Of a DNA stretch of 64,000 nt, positions 27,618 through 36,073 are shown one piece after another. This DNA comes from JAZDCJ01 sp036311985 (GTDB taxonomy: Bacteria; Actinomycetota; Actinomycetes; Actinomycetales; Micrococcaceae). Location: the NCBI RefSeq assembly GCF_036311985.1, contig NZ_JAZDCJ010000006.1. One strand, written 5' to 3'. Under the pieces are notes generated by a model. The model ran no database searches. It was not told the origin of the DNA and saw only the letters and a list, made by a program, of their open reading frames with translations. The translations under genes and the position numbers were made by a program. How positions within the stretch are numbered: position 1 is the first letter of the stretch; each line of letters starts with the position of its first letter.

Positions 27618-28235
27618 GTGCTGAGCATTGGACTGACGGGCGGGATCGCCTCCGGAAAATCGGCCGTGGCCCGGCGGCTCGTGGAACGCGGCGCCGTCCT
27701 GGTCGACGCGGACCGGATCGCCCGGGAGGTCGTGGAACCGGGGACCCCGGGCCTCGACGCCGTCGTGGCGGCCTTTGGACCCGACGTGCTGGGCCGCGAC
27801 GGCTCGCTGGACCGGGCGGCGCTCGGGGCGCTCGTCTTCTCCGCGCCCGAGGCCCGCGAACGGCTCAACGGGATCGTCCACCCGCTCGTCCGGGCCGAGA
27901 GCGCACGGCGCGCGGCGGCGGCCGGGCCCCGCGCCGTCGTGGTGCAGGACATCCCGCTGCTCGTCGAGACCGGGCAGGCGGGACGCTTCGACCTCGTCGT
28001 CACCGTGCAGGCGCCCCTCGACGAGCGCCTGCGGCGCATGGCGGAGGACCGCGGCATGGCACCGGAGGACGCCCGCGCCCGGATCGCCGCGCAGGCCGGA
28101 GACGAGGAGCGCGCGGCCGCGGCCGACGTCGTGCTGGAGAACGCGGGGACGCTCGACGAGCTGCGGACGGCCGTCGACGTCCTGTGGGACGAACGGATCG
28201 CCCCCCTCGCCGCGGCCCGGACGGCCGCCCCGTGA
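27618..28235 (+). CDS. coaE: dephospho-CoA kinase
   Basis: CoaE phosphorylates the 3'-OH of dephospho-CoA, the last step of coenzyme A synthesis. The 205-residue protein has the P-loop GGIASGKS (residues 8-15), VLVDADRIAREVVEPGTPGL, a CoA-domain LVFSAPEARERLNGIVHPLV and the lid region ERLRRMAEDRGM. There is no C-terminal GrpB-like fusion of the kind seen in mycobacteria. It starts at GTG 27618, 6 nt after TAGACT, and overlaps the next gene by GTGA. Confidence 0.95.
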   Translation: MLSIGLTGGIASGKSAVARRLVERGAVLVDADRIAREVVEPGTPGLDAVVAAFGPDVLGRDGSLDRAALGALVFSAPEARERLNGIVHPLVRAESARRAAAAGPRAVVVQDIPLLVETGQAGRFDLVVTVQAPLDERLRRMAEDRGMAPEDARARIAAQAGDEERAAAADVVLENAGTLDELRTAVDVLWDERIAPLAAARTAAP

Positions 28236-28555
28236 GCGCCGGGCGGGACGCCGGACAGCACCCCTTCGAGTTCGGCCGGCTGCTGTGGTGGGCCAAGGCC
28301 TGCTTCTGGGGCATGGGTGCGTGCCTCGGCGTGGCGCTGCTGCTGTGGCTCGTGGCCGGCGGCCGGGCCGAGTTCACGACGGGCACGGCGCCGTGGAGCT
28401 GGCGCGTGCTCGTCCCCGGATGGCTGTCCCTGGCCGGACTGCTCCTGGCCCTCGCCGGCAGCATCCTGTTCACGCAGCAGATGGCGTTCGCGATCCTGGG
28501 CCGCCTCGACCGCTCGCCGCTCTTCGGCGCCAAGGGGCGCGGCCGGCGCCGCTGA
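28232..28555 (+). CDS. small membrane protein downstream of coaE
   Basis: A 107-residue protein starting at GTG 28232 inside the coaE stop (GTGA). Two hydrophobic segments (about residues 18-45 and 60-85) flank a short loop with WSWRVLVPGW; the tail is strongly basic (KGRGRRR). No family is recognised. Translational coupling implies co-production with CoaE, but a role in CoA metabolism is only inferred from position. Confidence 0.7.
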   Translation: MSAGRDAGQHPFEFGRLLWWAKACFWGMGACLGVALLLWLVAGGRAEFTTGTAPWSWRVLVPGWLSLAGLLLALAGSILFTQQMAFAILGRLDRSPLFGAKGRGRRR

Positions 28556-28559
28556 GCGG

Positions 28560-30029
28560 CTACTGGAGCGAGGACGTCAGGCGCGCGAGGTTGTCGCGGA
28601 CCTTCTGGCCCAGCGGGCGTTGGAGCCAGTCCCCGAGCACGAGCTCCCGGCTCGCCGCGCGATAGCCGTCCTGGATCCGCCGGACATCGTCCACGAGTCC
28701 CCGCCCGTGGAGCATGACCGAGACCTCCATGTTGAGGCTGAAGGACCGGATGTCCATGTTGCTCGAGCCGATCACGGCCACGTCGTCGTCGATCGTGAAG
28801 TGCTTGGCGTGGAGGACCTGCGGGGCGCGGTAGAGGTGGATCCTCACGCCGGCCCGCAACAGCGCCTCGTAGTACGAACGCTGGGCGTGGTGCACCAGGG
28901 CCTGGTCGCCGATCTCCGAGACGAAGAGCTCCACCTCGACGCCCCGGGCCGCGGCCGTCAGGATGGCCAGCAGGATCGACTCCTCGGGGACGAAGTAGGG
29001 GCTCGTGATGCCGACCCGGTGCCGTGCCTGGTGGATCAGCAGGGCGTAGAGCTTGAGGTTGTTCTCCTGCGGGAACGACGGCCCGCTCGGCAGGATCTGC
29101 GCGTCCAGGTCGGCGGCCTCGCCGGAGAGGACCACGGGGCTCGTGTCGAGGGGCAGGAGCGTGCCGGTCTCGCTGTACCAATCGGTGACGAACACGGCGT
29201 CGAGCTCGCGGACCACGGGACCCTCGAGCCGCACCATGAGCTCGTGCCACGACAAACGGCCTCCGTCGCGGGCCGGCTTCTTGTGGTACCCGGCGTCGAT
29301 CGCGTTCTGCGAGCCCGTGTACCCGATCCGCCCGTCCACGACGACGAGCTTGCGGTGGTTGCGCAGGTCGGGCCGCTGCCAATCGCCCCTCAGCGGCCTG
29401 AACGGCAGCATGGGATGCCACTGGATGCCCGCGGCGCGCAGGAACTCCTCGGTGTCCCGCCGGCCGGGGTACATCAGGCCCGCGAGGTGGTCGGACAGCA
29501 CGCGTACGGCCACGCCGCGCGCGGCGGCCCGGGCGAGGGCGTCGAAGAGCACCTGCGTGGAGCCGTCGCGGACCAGGATGTAGAACTCGACGTGGACCTG
29601 CGTGCGGGCGCCGTCGATGTCCCGGGCGACCGCGGCGAACACGGCCTCGTAGTCGTCCAGGAGCACGGCCCGGTTGCCGCCGACCATGGGCAGGGCGCCC
29701 AGGTTCAGGCTCAGTGCCGCGGCCGAACCGAGCCAGGCGGGCCATTCGTCGCGGTGGCTGGCCAGTGACAGGCCCTCGGTTCGTTCGAGGACCAGGGCGT
29801 TGACCTCTTCCTGCTTCTCGCGACGGTGCCGGGGGAGGGTGTTGCGGCCGACGAGGCCGTAGGCGAGGGTCCCGAGGAACGGGATGAAGATGATGGCCAT
29901 GACCCAGGCGATCGCCGCGGAGGGGCGGCGGTTGGCCGAGACGTAGACGGCGGCGGCGCTGCCCAGCAGCAGGTGCAGCACAAGCGCCAGCAGCGCGAGG
30001 AGGTCGACGGTGTCCCACCACTCGGCCAC
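28560..30029 (-). CDS. cls: cardiolipin synthase (phospholipase D family)
   Basis: Joins two phosphatidylglycerol molecules to cardiolipin in the membrane. The 489-residue protein has two N-terminal membrane spans (about residues 8-28 and 36-58; PLDNc-like N-terminus) and then two PLD catalytic HKD motifs, HRKLVVVDGRIGYTGS and HAKHFTIDDDVAVIGSS. It starts at GTG 30029, 4 nt after the stop of the upstream permease gene, so the two are probably co-transcribed. It converges on the coaE operon with only 4 nt between stops. Confidence 0.94.
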   Translation of the reverse strand: MAEWWDTVDLLALLALVLHLLLGSAAAVYVSANRRPSAAIAWVMAIIFIPFLGTLAYGLVGRNTLPRHRREKQEEVNALVLERTEGLSLASHRDEWPAWLGSAAALSLNLGALPMVGGNRAVLLDDYEAVFAAVARDIDGARTQVHVEFYILVRDGSTQVLFDALARAAARGVAVRVLSDHLAGLMYPGRRDTEEFLRAAGIQWHPMLPFRPLRGDWQRPDLRNHRKLVVVDGRIGYTGSQNAIDAGYHKKPARDGGRLSWHELMVRLEGPVVRELDAVFVTDWYSETGTLLPLDTSPVVLSGEAADLDAQILPSGPSFPQENNLKLYALLIHQARHRVGITSPYFVPEESILLAILTAAARGVEVELFVSEIGDQALVHHAQRSYYEALLRAGVRIHLYRAPQVLHAKHFTIDDDVAVIGSSNMDIRSFSLNMEVSVMLHGRGLVDDVRRIQDGYRAASRELVLGDWLQRPLGQKVRDNLARLTSSLQ

Positions 30030-30033
30030 GGCC

Positions 30034-31092
30034 CTACCTCGCGTTCTGGGCCGGGATGACGACCTTCTTCAGGATCAGCAGGATCGAGGCCGTCGTCGGG
30101 CACGCGATGAGGGCGCCGAGCAGCCCGAGCAGCGTCCCGCCGACCATGGCGCCGATCAGGACGAGGGAGCCGGGGATGCTGATGGCCTTGCCGACGATCC
30201 GCGGCGTCAGGACGTAGGCCTCGACCTGCATGTACACGAGCATCACGAGGAGCACGACGAGCGCGGCCCCCGGCGAGGTGAAGAGCGAGACGATCGTGAT
30301 GAGCGTCGTGCTGATGACGCTGCCGACGAGCGGGATGAGCGTGATGGGAAAGGCGAGGACGGCGAGGACGGCGGCATAGCGGACGCCGACGATGCTCAGG
30401 AGGGTGAAGGTGAAGACGGCGTTCAGGGCCGCCAGCACGGCCATTCCGCTGAGGTACTTGCCCACAGATTCCGCGATGGTCTCGGAGATCTCGGCGACCT
30501 CCTCGCGCCGCGAGGCCGGGACGAGGGCGTAGAAGCTGGACTTGATCGACTCCATGCCGGCGACGAAGTACAGTGTCAGCACCACCACGAACAGGACCGC
30601 GAATCCGGCGTTGACCACGTTGATGCCGACCTGCAGCGCGCCGCCGCCGATGGCGAGCCAGACCTCCGGGTCCGTCGAGGCGCGTTCGAGCCATTCGAGC
30701 AGCGGCGTCAAGGCGTCGCCGAGCCCGGCGTTGAGTTCCACGAACCAGGCCTGCCCCGCGATCGCCCCGAAGCCCTGGGGGAGGAGCGCGATGAGCGAGG
30801 TCCCCTGCTCCACGAGGATCGGCACCACGATGCGCAGCAGCAGTGCCACGATGAGGACGAACCCGAGCATCACGGCCAGCACCGCCCCGGTGCGGGAGAG
30901 CTTGCGGCGCTCGAGCCAGCGCACGAGCGGGTCGAGGCCGAGCGAGACGAAGAACGCGACGAAGATCAGCGTCAGGGCGAACTTCAGCGTGATCACGGCG
31001 GCGCCGAGGGCCAGCGCGGTCAGGACGCCCAGCGTCGCGACGAACCCGAGCCGGTACGGGCCGCCCCGTCCGCTCGTTTCAAGGAACTTCAT
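30034..31092 (-). CDS. AI-2E family transporter (PerM/YdiK-like)
   Basis: A 352-residue membrane protein with about eight hydrophobic segments and the typical C-terminal signature PITLIPLVGSVISTTLI and VYMQVEAYVLTPRIVGKAIS. Members export small molecules or act as Na+/H+ antiporters; AI-2 transport is only one case and should not be assumed. ATG 31092 has GAGGGAGG just upstream and is preferred over an open extension to 31170. A reverse-strand TAGACT at 31134-31139 would give a leader of about 35 nt. Confidence 0.9.
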   Translation of the reverse strand: MKFLETSGRGGPYRLGFVATLGVLTALALGAAVITLKFALTLIFVAFFVSLGLDPLVRWLERRKLSRTGAVLAVMLGFVLIVALLLRIVVPILVEQGTSLIALLPQGFGAIAGQAWFVELNAGLGDALTPLLEWLERASTDPEVWLAIGGGALQVGINVVNAGFAVLFVVVLTLYFVAGMESIKSSFYALVPASRREEVAEISETIAESVGKYLSGMAVLAALNAVFTFTLLSIVGVRYAAVLAVLAFPITLIPLVGSVISTTLITIVSLFTSPGAALVVLLVMLVYMQVEAYVLTPRIVGKAISIPGSLVLIGAMVGGTLLGLLGALIACPTTASILLILKKVVIPAQNAR

Positions 31093-31239
31093 GGCGCCGC
31101 CTCCCTCGTCCGGCGCAGCGGCCGGTTGACGCCAGTCTAGGTCGGGTTGCGCCCGGGGCGGCAGGGGCACGACGGCGGCGCCCCGCCGTCGTCCGCCCGG
31201 ACGGTCCGCACGGGGCCCGGTGGGCGACCCGTGCCATGA

Positions 31240-31274
31240 TCGAAGATGCGTTCGAAGCGGCGGGGGCGTAGCCT
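31240..31274 (+). promoter_or_regulatory. LexA-type SOS box and -10 of uvrB
   Basis: TCGAAG-ATGC-GTTCGA (31240-31255) matches the Gram-positive/actinobacterial SOS box TCGAAC-N4-GTTCGA with one mismatch. The -10 TAGCCT (31269-31274) follows after 13 nt, and the ATG comes 6 nt later. A bound LexA dimer would cover the -35 region. The same arrangement is found at uvrA. Confidence 0.75.
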
Positions 31275-31280
31275 AGATCC

Positions 31281-33386
31281 ATGAGCCTGGCCCAGCAGAT
31301 CAACCGCGTCGTCGCCCCCTTCGAGGTCATCAGCGACTACCAGCCCGCCGGCGACCAGCCGCAGGCGATCCGCGAGCTGGCCGAGCGGATCAACGGCGGC
31401 GAGAAGGACGTCGTGCTGCTGGGTGCGACCGGAACGGGCAAGTCGGCCACGACGGCCTGGCTGATCGAACAGGTCCAGCGGCCGACGCTCGTCATGGTGC
31501 AGAACAAGACCCTGGCCGCGCAGCTGGCGAACGAGTTCCGCGAGCTGCTGCCCAACAACGCGGTCGAGTACTTCGTCTCCTACTACGACTACTACCAGCC
31601 GGAGGCCTACGTCCCGCAGACGGACACCTTCATCGAGAAGGACTCCTCCATCAACGAGGAGGTCGAACGGCTGCGGCACTCGGCCACCAACGCGCTGCTG
31701 ACGCGCCGCGACGTCGTCGTGGTCGCGACCGTGTCCTGCATCTACGGGCTCGGCACGCCGGAGGAATACGTCGCCGGCATGGTGACGCTGCGCAAGGGGA
31801 TGGAGCTGAACCGGGACGAGCTGCTGCGGAAGTTCGTCTCGATGCAGTACGCCCGCAACGACACCGACTTCCACCGCGGGACGTTCCGCGTGCGCGGGGA
31901 CACGGTGGAGATCATCCCGATGTATGAGGAGCAGGCGCTGCGGATCGAGTTCTTCGGGGACGAGATCGAGCAGATCCACACGCTGCACCCCCTGACCGGG
32001 GACGTGATCCGCGAGGAGGAGGAGATGTACGTCTTCCCCGCGAGCCACTACGTCGCCGGGCCGGAGCGGATGAACCGGGCCATCACCGACATCGAGGACG
32101 AGCTGCGCGGGCGGTTGAACGAGCTCGAGGGGCAGAACAAGCTCGTCGAGGCCCAGCGGCTGCGCATGCGCACCACCTACGACCTCGAGATGATGCAGCA
32201 GATGGGCTTCTGCAACGGCATCGAGAACTACTCGCGCCACATCGACGGCCGCGGCGCCGGCACGGCGCCGCACTGCCTCCTGGACTACTTCCCGGACGAC
32301 TTCATGCTCGTCGTCGACGAGTCCCACGTCACGATCCCGCAGATCGGCGCGATGTACGAGGGCGACATGTCGCGCAAGCGCACGCTCGTCGAGCACGGCT
32401 TCCGGCTCCCCTCGGCCATGGACAACCGGCCGCTCAAGTGGGACGAGTTCCTCGAGCGCATCGGCCAGACCGTCTACCTTTCCGCGACGCCGGGCAAGTA
32501 CGAGCTCGGCAAATCCGACGGCGTCGTGCAGCAGATCATCCGCCCCACCGGCCTGGTCGACCCGGAGATCGTGGTCAAGCCGACGAAGGGACAGATCGAC
32601 GACCTGCTCGACGAGATCCGGGTACGCGTGGAGCGCGACGAGCGCGTCCTCGTCACGACGCTGACCAAGCGCATGGCGGAGGACCTGACGGGCTACCTCA
32701 CCGAGCACGGCGTCAAGGTCGAGTACCTGCACTCCGACGTCGACACCCTGCGCCGCGTCGAGCTCCTGCGCGAGCTGCGCCTCGGGACGTTCGACGTCCT
32801 CGTCGGCATCAACCTCCTGCGCGAGGGGCTGGACCTGCCGGAGGTCTCGCTCGTGGCGATCCTCGACGCGGACAAGGAGGGCTTCCTGCGCTCCGGGACC
32901 TCGCTCATCCAGACCATCGGGCGCGCGGCCCGCAACGTCTCCGGGCAGGTGCACATGTACGCGGACCGGATCACCGACTCGATGGCCACCGCGATCGACG
33001 AGACGAACCGGCGCCGGGCCATCCAGCAGGCCTACAACGCCGAGCGCGGGATCGACCCGCAGCCGCTGCGCAAGAAGATCGCCGACATCACGGACCAGCT
33101 GGCCCGCGAGGACGCGGACACGCAGGAGCTCCTGAACAACCAGCGGCTGGCCAAGGGCGCCCGGCGCACGAGCGGGAGCCAGACCGCCAAGGCCGAGTCC
33201 GTGGTGCGCCGCGACGGGCTCGCGGCCGTCCCGGCCGAGGACCTCGTGGACCTCATCACCCAGCTCACGGAGCAGATGCACGGGGCGGCCGCCGAGCTCC
33301 AGTTCGAGCTCGCGGCCCGGCTGCGCGACGAGGTCGGGGAACTCAAGAAGGAGCTGCGGCAGATGCAGAAGGCCGGCCACGCCTAG
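31281..33386 (+). CDS. uvrB: excinuclease ABC subunit B
   Basis: UvrB is the DNA-damage verifying helicase of nucleotide excision repair and loads UvrC. The 701-residue protein has Walker A GATGTGKS (48-55), the damage-probing beta-hairpin YYDYYQPEAYVP, helicase motifs including DYFPDDFMLVVDESHV and QTIGRAARN, and a C-terminal UVR (UvrC-binding) segment ELQFELAARLRDEVGELKKEL. The start at 31281 is 6 nt after the -10 and is likely leaderless. Expression should be SOS-controlled. A stem-loop follows at 33401. Confidence 0.98.
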   Translation: MSLAQQINRVVAPFEVISDYQPAGDQPQAIRELAERINGGEKDVVLLGATGTGKSATTAWLIEQVQRPTLVMVQNKTLAAQLANEFRELLPNNAVEYFVSYYDYYQPEAYVPQTDTFIEKDSSINEEVERLRHSATNALLTRRDVVVVATVSCIYGLGTPEEYVAGMVTLRKGMELNRDELLRKFVSMQYARNDTDFHRGTFRVRGDTVEIIPMYEEQALRIEFFGDEIEQIHTLHPLTGDVIREEEEMYVFPASHYVAGPERMNRAITDIEDELRGRLNELEGQNKLVEAQRLRMRTTYDLEMMQQMGFCNGIENYSRHIDGRGAGTAPHCLLDYFPDDFMLVVDESHVTIPQIGAMYEGDMSRKRTLVEHGFRLPSAMDNRPLKWDEFLERIGQTVYLSATPGKYELGKSDGVVQQIIRPTGLVDPEIVVKPTKGQIDDLLDEIRVRVERDERVLVTTLTKRMAEDLTGYLTEHGVKVEYLHSDVDTLRRVELLRELRLGTFDVLVGINLLREGLDLPEVSLVAILDADKEGFLRSGTSLIQTIGRAARNVSGQVHMYADRITDSMATAIDETNRRRAIQQAYNAERGIDPQPLRKKIADITDQLAREDADTQELLNNQRLAKGARRTSGSQTAKAESVVRRDGLAAVPAEDLVDLITQLTEQMHGAAAELQFELAARLRDEVGELKKELRQMQKAGHA

Positions 33387-33400
33387 CCGCGTCGTGTGAC

Positions 33401-33422
33401 GCCCGCCGGCGTGCCGGCGGGC
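33401..33422 (+). terminator. uvrB terminator
   Basis: A 10-bp stem GCCCGCCGGC / GCCGGCGGGC with a 2-nt (effectively 4-nt) loop, 14 nt after the uvrB stop, just upstream of the terC promoter. Confidence 0.7.
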
Positions 33423-33432
33423 CCGCTTCGGC

Positions 33433-33438
33433 TACACT
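33433..33438 (+). promoter_or_regulatory. -10 element TACACT of the terC transcript
   Basis: TACACT would start transcription at about 33445, right at the beginning of the riboswitch aptamer, which supports both predictions. Confidence 0.5.
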
Positions 33439-33445
33439 GATCCGA

Positions 33446-33575
33446 GCGTAGGGGAGTATCCCGAACACTGTGGACGTCAGCACGCGGGTCGACGACGACC
33501 CGCCGGGCACAGTGGCCGGACCCGGTGGACCGGGCGGCGGAGAGACTTGCGGCCCACATCCGTACCCTCTACCGG
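33446..33575 (+). ncRNA. yybP-ykoY (manganese) riboswitch
   Basis: The conserved L1 sequence GGGGAGTA lies at 33451-33458 and CGTCAGCA at 33475-33482. The 3' element ACCCTCTACCG lies at 33564-33574, where CCCTCTAC pairs with GTAGGGG (33448-33454) to close P1. A GGAGAGACTTGCGG segment lies between, as in the second metal-binding loop. These features and their order match the Mn2+-sensing class that controls TerC-family and Mn exporter genes; the gene downstream is indeed TerC-like. The ribosome site GAAAGG (33591-33596) is close after the aptamer, so control may act on translation. Confidence 0.82.
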
Positions 33576-33602
33576 CGCCAGCGCGCCGTCGAAAGGCCGT
33601 CC

Positions 33603-34637
33603 GTGTCAGACCAGCTTTCCGTCCAGTTCCAGGCGATCTCGTTCGCCGTCCTGGGCCTCATCCTGCTTTTCGACCTGCTCTACGTCGTCAAGCGCCCCCA
33701 CGAGCCCTCCATGAAGGAGGCCGGCCTGTGGGTCGGCTTCTACGTCACCCTCGCCTTGTGCTTCGCGGGCCTGCTGTTCTGGCAGGCCGGCCCGGACTAC
33801 GGCCAGGAATTCGTGGCCGGCTGGGTCACCGAATACAGCCTCAGCGTCGACAACCTGTTCGTCTTCATCATCATCATGGCCCGCTTCTCCGTGCCCCGGA
33901 AGTACCAGCAGGAGGTGCTGATGTTCGGCATCATCATCGCGCTGATCCTCCGCGGCATCTTCATCATGGTCGGCGCGACCGTGATCGAGCACTTCAGCTG
34001 GGTCTTCTACCTCTTCGGCGTCTTCCTGCTGTGGACCGCCTGGAAGCAGGCCACCGATTCGGGCGAGGACGAGGAGGAGGGCTCGGAGTCCGGCCTGATC
34101 GCGCGCCTGACCAGGAAGCTCCCGGTGAGCGAGCACTACGACGGCAACAAGCTGCGCACGACCGTCGACGGCCGCCGCGTGTTCACGCCCATGGTCCTCG
34201 TCTTCATCACGATCGGCATGACCGACCTGCTCTTCGCGGTCGACTCCATCCCGGCCATCTTCGGCCTGACCCAGAGCGCCTTCATCGTCTTCACCGCGAA
34301 CATCTTCGCGCTCATGGGCCTGCGCCAGCTCTACTTCCTGCTCGGCGGACTCATGGACCGCCTCGTGTACCTCAAGCACGGACTCTCGGTCATCCTGGCC
34401 TTCATCGGCGTCAAGCTCATCTTCCACGCGATGCACGAGAACGAGCTCCCGTTCATCAACGGCGGCCAGCACATCGAGTGGGTCCCCGTCATCGGCACCC
34501 CGCTGTCCCTCGGCGTGATCCTCGGGACGATCGTCGTCGCGACCGTGGCCTCGCTCGTGAGCCCGGCGGGCCGCCGCGCCGCGATGGACGCCCGGCTGCA
34601 GAAGGACATCGAGAGCGTCCGCAGCGACGCCGAGTAG
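33603..34637 (+). CDS. TerC family membrane protein (probable Mn2+ exporter)
   Basis: A 344-residue integral membrane protein of the TerC/YkoY/MeeF family, which exports manganese and helps metallate secreted enzymes in Bacillus. The acidic membrane motifs are present: TEYSLSVDNLFVFIII and FITIGMTDLLFAVDSIPAIFG. About seven to nine hydrophobic segments are seen, with an acidic loop SGEDEEEGSESG near the middle. GTG 33603 (VSDQLSVQF) follows GAAAGG by 6 nt and is preferred to an open extension through the riboswitch. The riboswitch makes manganese homeostasis its likely role rather than tellurite resistance. Confidence 0.92.
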   Translation: MSDQLSVQFQAISFAVLGLILLFDLLYVVKRPHEPSMKEAGLWVGFYVTLALCFAGLLFWQAGPDYGQEFVAGWVTEYSLSVDNLFVFIIIMARFSVPRKYQQEVLMFGIIIALILRGIFIMVGATVIEHFSWVFYLFGVFLLWTAWKQATDSGEDEEEGSESGLIARLTRKLPVSEHYDGNKLRTTVDGRRVFTPMVLVFITIGMTDLLFAVDSIPAIFGLTQSAFIVFTANIFALMGLRQLYFLLGGLMDRLVYLKHGLSVILAFIGVKLIFHAMHENELPFINGGQHIEWVPVIGTPLSLGVILGTIVVATVASLVSPAGRRAAMDARLQKDIESVRSDAE

Positions 34638-34670
34638 GCGCCCGGCGCGCGCCGCGCCCTCCCACCGGCC

Positions 34671-34696
34671 ATGGCCCCCGCCTCCGCGGGGGCCAT
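34671..34696. terminator. terC terminator
   Basis: A perfect 11-bp stem ATGGCCCCCGC / GCGGGGGCCAT with a CTCC loop, starting 33 nt after the terC stop and ending 3 nt before the -10 of the next gene. Confidence 0.8.
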
Positions 34697-34699
34697 TGC

Positions 34700-34705
34700 T
34701 ACGCT
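34700..34705 (+). promoter_or_regulatory. -10 element TACGCT for leaderless MFS gene
   Basis: TACGCT is 6 nt upstream of the GTG at 34712; no Shine-Dalgarno sequence is present. This fixes the GTG start inside a longer open frame. Confidence 0.5.
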
Positions 34706-34711
34706 GGGCGG

Positions 34712-36073
34712 GTGGCAGAACACGCAACGACGGCGCCCGGCGCCCGGCGTCAGGCCGTGCAGCGGCGGGTGGTCGCCACGCTCGCCGCGGCGCAGCTCTT
34801 CAGCGGGATCGGCAACGGCGCGGGGCTCGCGATCGGATCCCTCATGGCGGTCGAGCTGACCGGCAGCAACGCCTTCGCGGGGGCCAGCACGACGGCCATC
34901 TCCGTGGCCGGCGCGCTCGCCGCCCTGCCGCTCGCCGGCCTCGCCGCGCGCCGCGGACGCAGGACGGCGCTGTCGGCCGGCCTGCTGCTCGCCGCGGCCG
35001 GCGCCGTGGCCATGGCGGCCGCTCCGCTCCTCGGCAGCTTCGCCGCCCTGCTGGCGGGCTCCCTCCTGCTCGGCGTCGGTGCCGCGGCGAACCTCCAGGC
35101 GAGGTTCGCGGCGACCGACCTCGCCGACGACGCGACGCGGGGCCGCGACGTGGGCCTCGTCGTCTGGTCGATCACCGTCGGGGCGGTCGCCGGGCCCAAC
35201 CTCATCGGACCGGGCAGCGCGTGGGGCGCCTCGCTCGGACTGCCTCCGCTCAGCGGGCCCTTCCTGTTCTCGCTCGCAGGGCTGCTGGCCGCCGCCGTCG
35301 TCCTCCAGATCGGCCTCCGCCCCGACCCGCTCGCGTTCGGAGCGGAGATCCCGGCCGACGCCGGTCGCGGGGGATCCGCGGCAGGGGGCCCGGAGGGCGT
35401 TCCCGCCTTCCCCGCGGCGGCACCGGGCCGGCCCTCGCTGCGCGACGGGGTCCGCGCCGTCCGGGACTCGCCCGCGGCGCGGCTCGGCATCGCCACGGTC
35501 GTCGGCGCCCACCTCGTCATGGTGTCCGTCATGGCGATGACGCCCGTGCACCTCAGGGAACTCGCGGAACCCGCCGGGCATGCCGGCCACGCTGCCTCCC
35601 CGGACACGCTGGTCCTGATCGGCTTCACGATTTCGCTGCACATCGCGGGCATGTATGCCTTGTCCCCGGTCATGGGGTGGATGGCGGACCGGCTCGGGCG
35701 CCGTCGGACGATGCTCGCGGCCCAGTGCGTGCTGGCCGCGGCGCTCGTGACGGCCGGGCTCGGACGGGAGAGCCACCTGGCGGTCGCCGCGGGGCTCGTG
35801 CTCCTGGGGCTGGGGTGGTCGATGGCGGTCGTCGCCGCGTCCGCGTTCCTCGCCGAAAGCGTGGACGGACGACGCCGGGTCCTGGTCCAGGGGCTCTCGG
35901 ACACGCTCATGGGCGCGGCGGGCGCGCTGGGAGCCGCCGGATCCGGCGTCGTCCTCGCCTGGGTGGGGTTCACGGGACTGAACCTCGCCGCCCTCGCCGT
36001 CGCGGCCGGCGTCGCGCTCTGGTGCGCGGCGTCCCTCAGGACGGGGCGTCCCCGGCGGGTTCCTGCGGCCTGA
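34712..36073 (+). CDS. major facilitator superfamily transporter
   Basis: A 453-residue membrane protein with about eleven to twelve hydrophobic segments in two halves separated by a cytoplasmic loop (about residues 210-250, rich in Gly/Ala/Pro). MFS loop motifs AARRGRRTALSAG in the first half and ADRLGRRRTMLAAQ in the second half are clear. A histidine-containing loop EPAGHAGHAASPD is unusual. Substrate unknown. The last 38 nt overlap, tail to tail, the end of the hydrolase gene on the other strand. Confidence 0.9.
   Translation: MAEHATTAPGARRQAVQRRVVATLAAAQLFSGIGNGAGLAIGSLMAVELTGSNAFAGASTTAISVAGALAALPLAGLAARRGRRTALSAGLLLAAAGAVAMAAAPLLGSFAALLAGSLLLGVGAAANLQARFAATDLADDATRGRDVGLVVWSITVGAVAGPNLIGPGSAWGASLGLPPLSGPFLFSLAGLLAAAVVLQIGLRPDPLAFGAEIPADAGRGGSAAGGPEGVPAFPAAAPGRPSLRDGVRAVRDSPAARLGIATVVGAHLVMVSVMAMTPVHLRELAEPAGHAGHAASPDTLVLIGFTISLHIAGMYALSPVMGWMADRLGRRRTMLAAQCVLAAALVTAGLGRESHLAVAAGLVLLGLGWSMAVVAASAFLAESVDGRRRVLVQGLSDTLMGAAGALGAAGSGVVLAWVGFTGLNLAALAVAAGVALWCAASLRTGRPRRVPAA

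Noticed and set aside
33470..34711. Open frame extending the MFS gene upstream through terC and the riboswitch
   Set aside because: It overlaps terC out of frame; the GTG at 34712 after TACGCT marks the start, and the upstream translation is Arg/Pro-rich noise.
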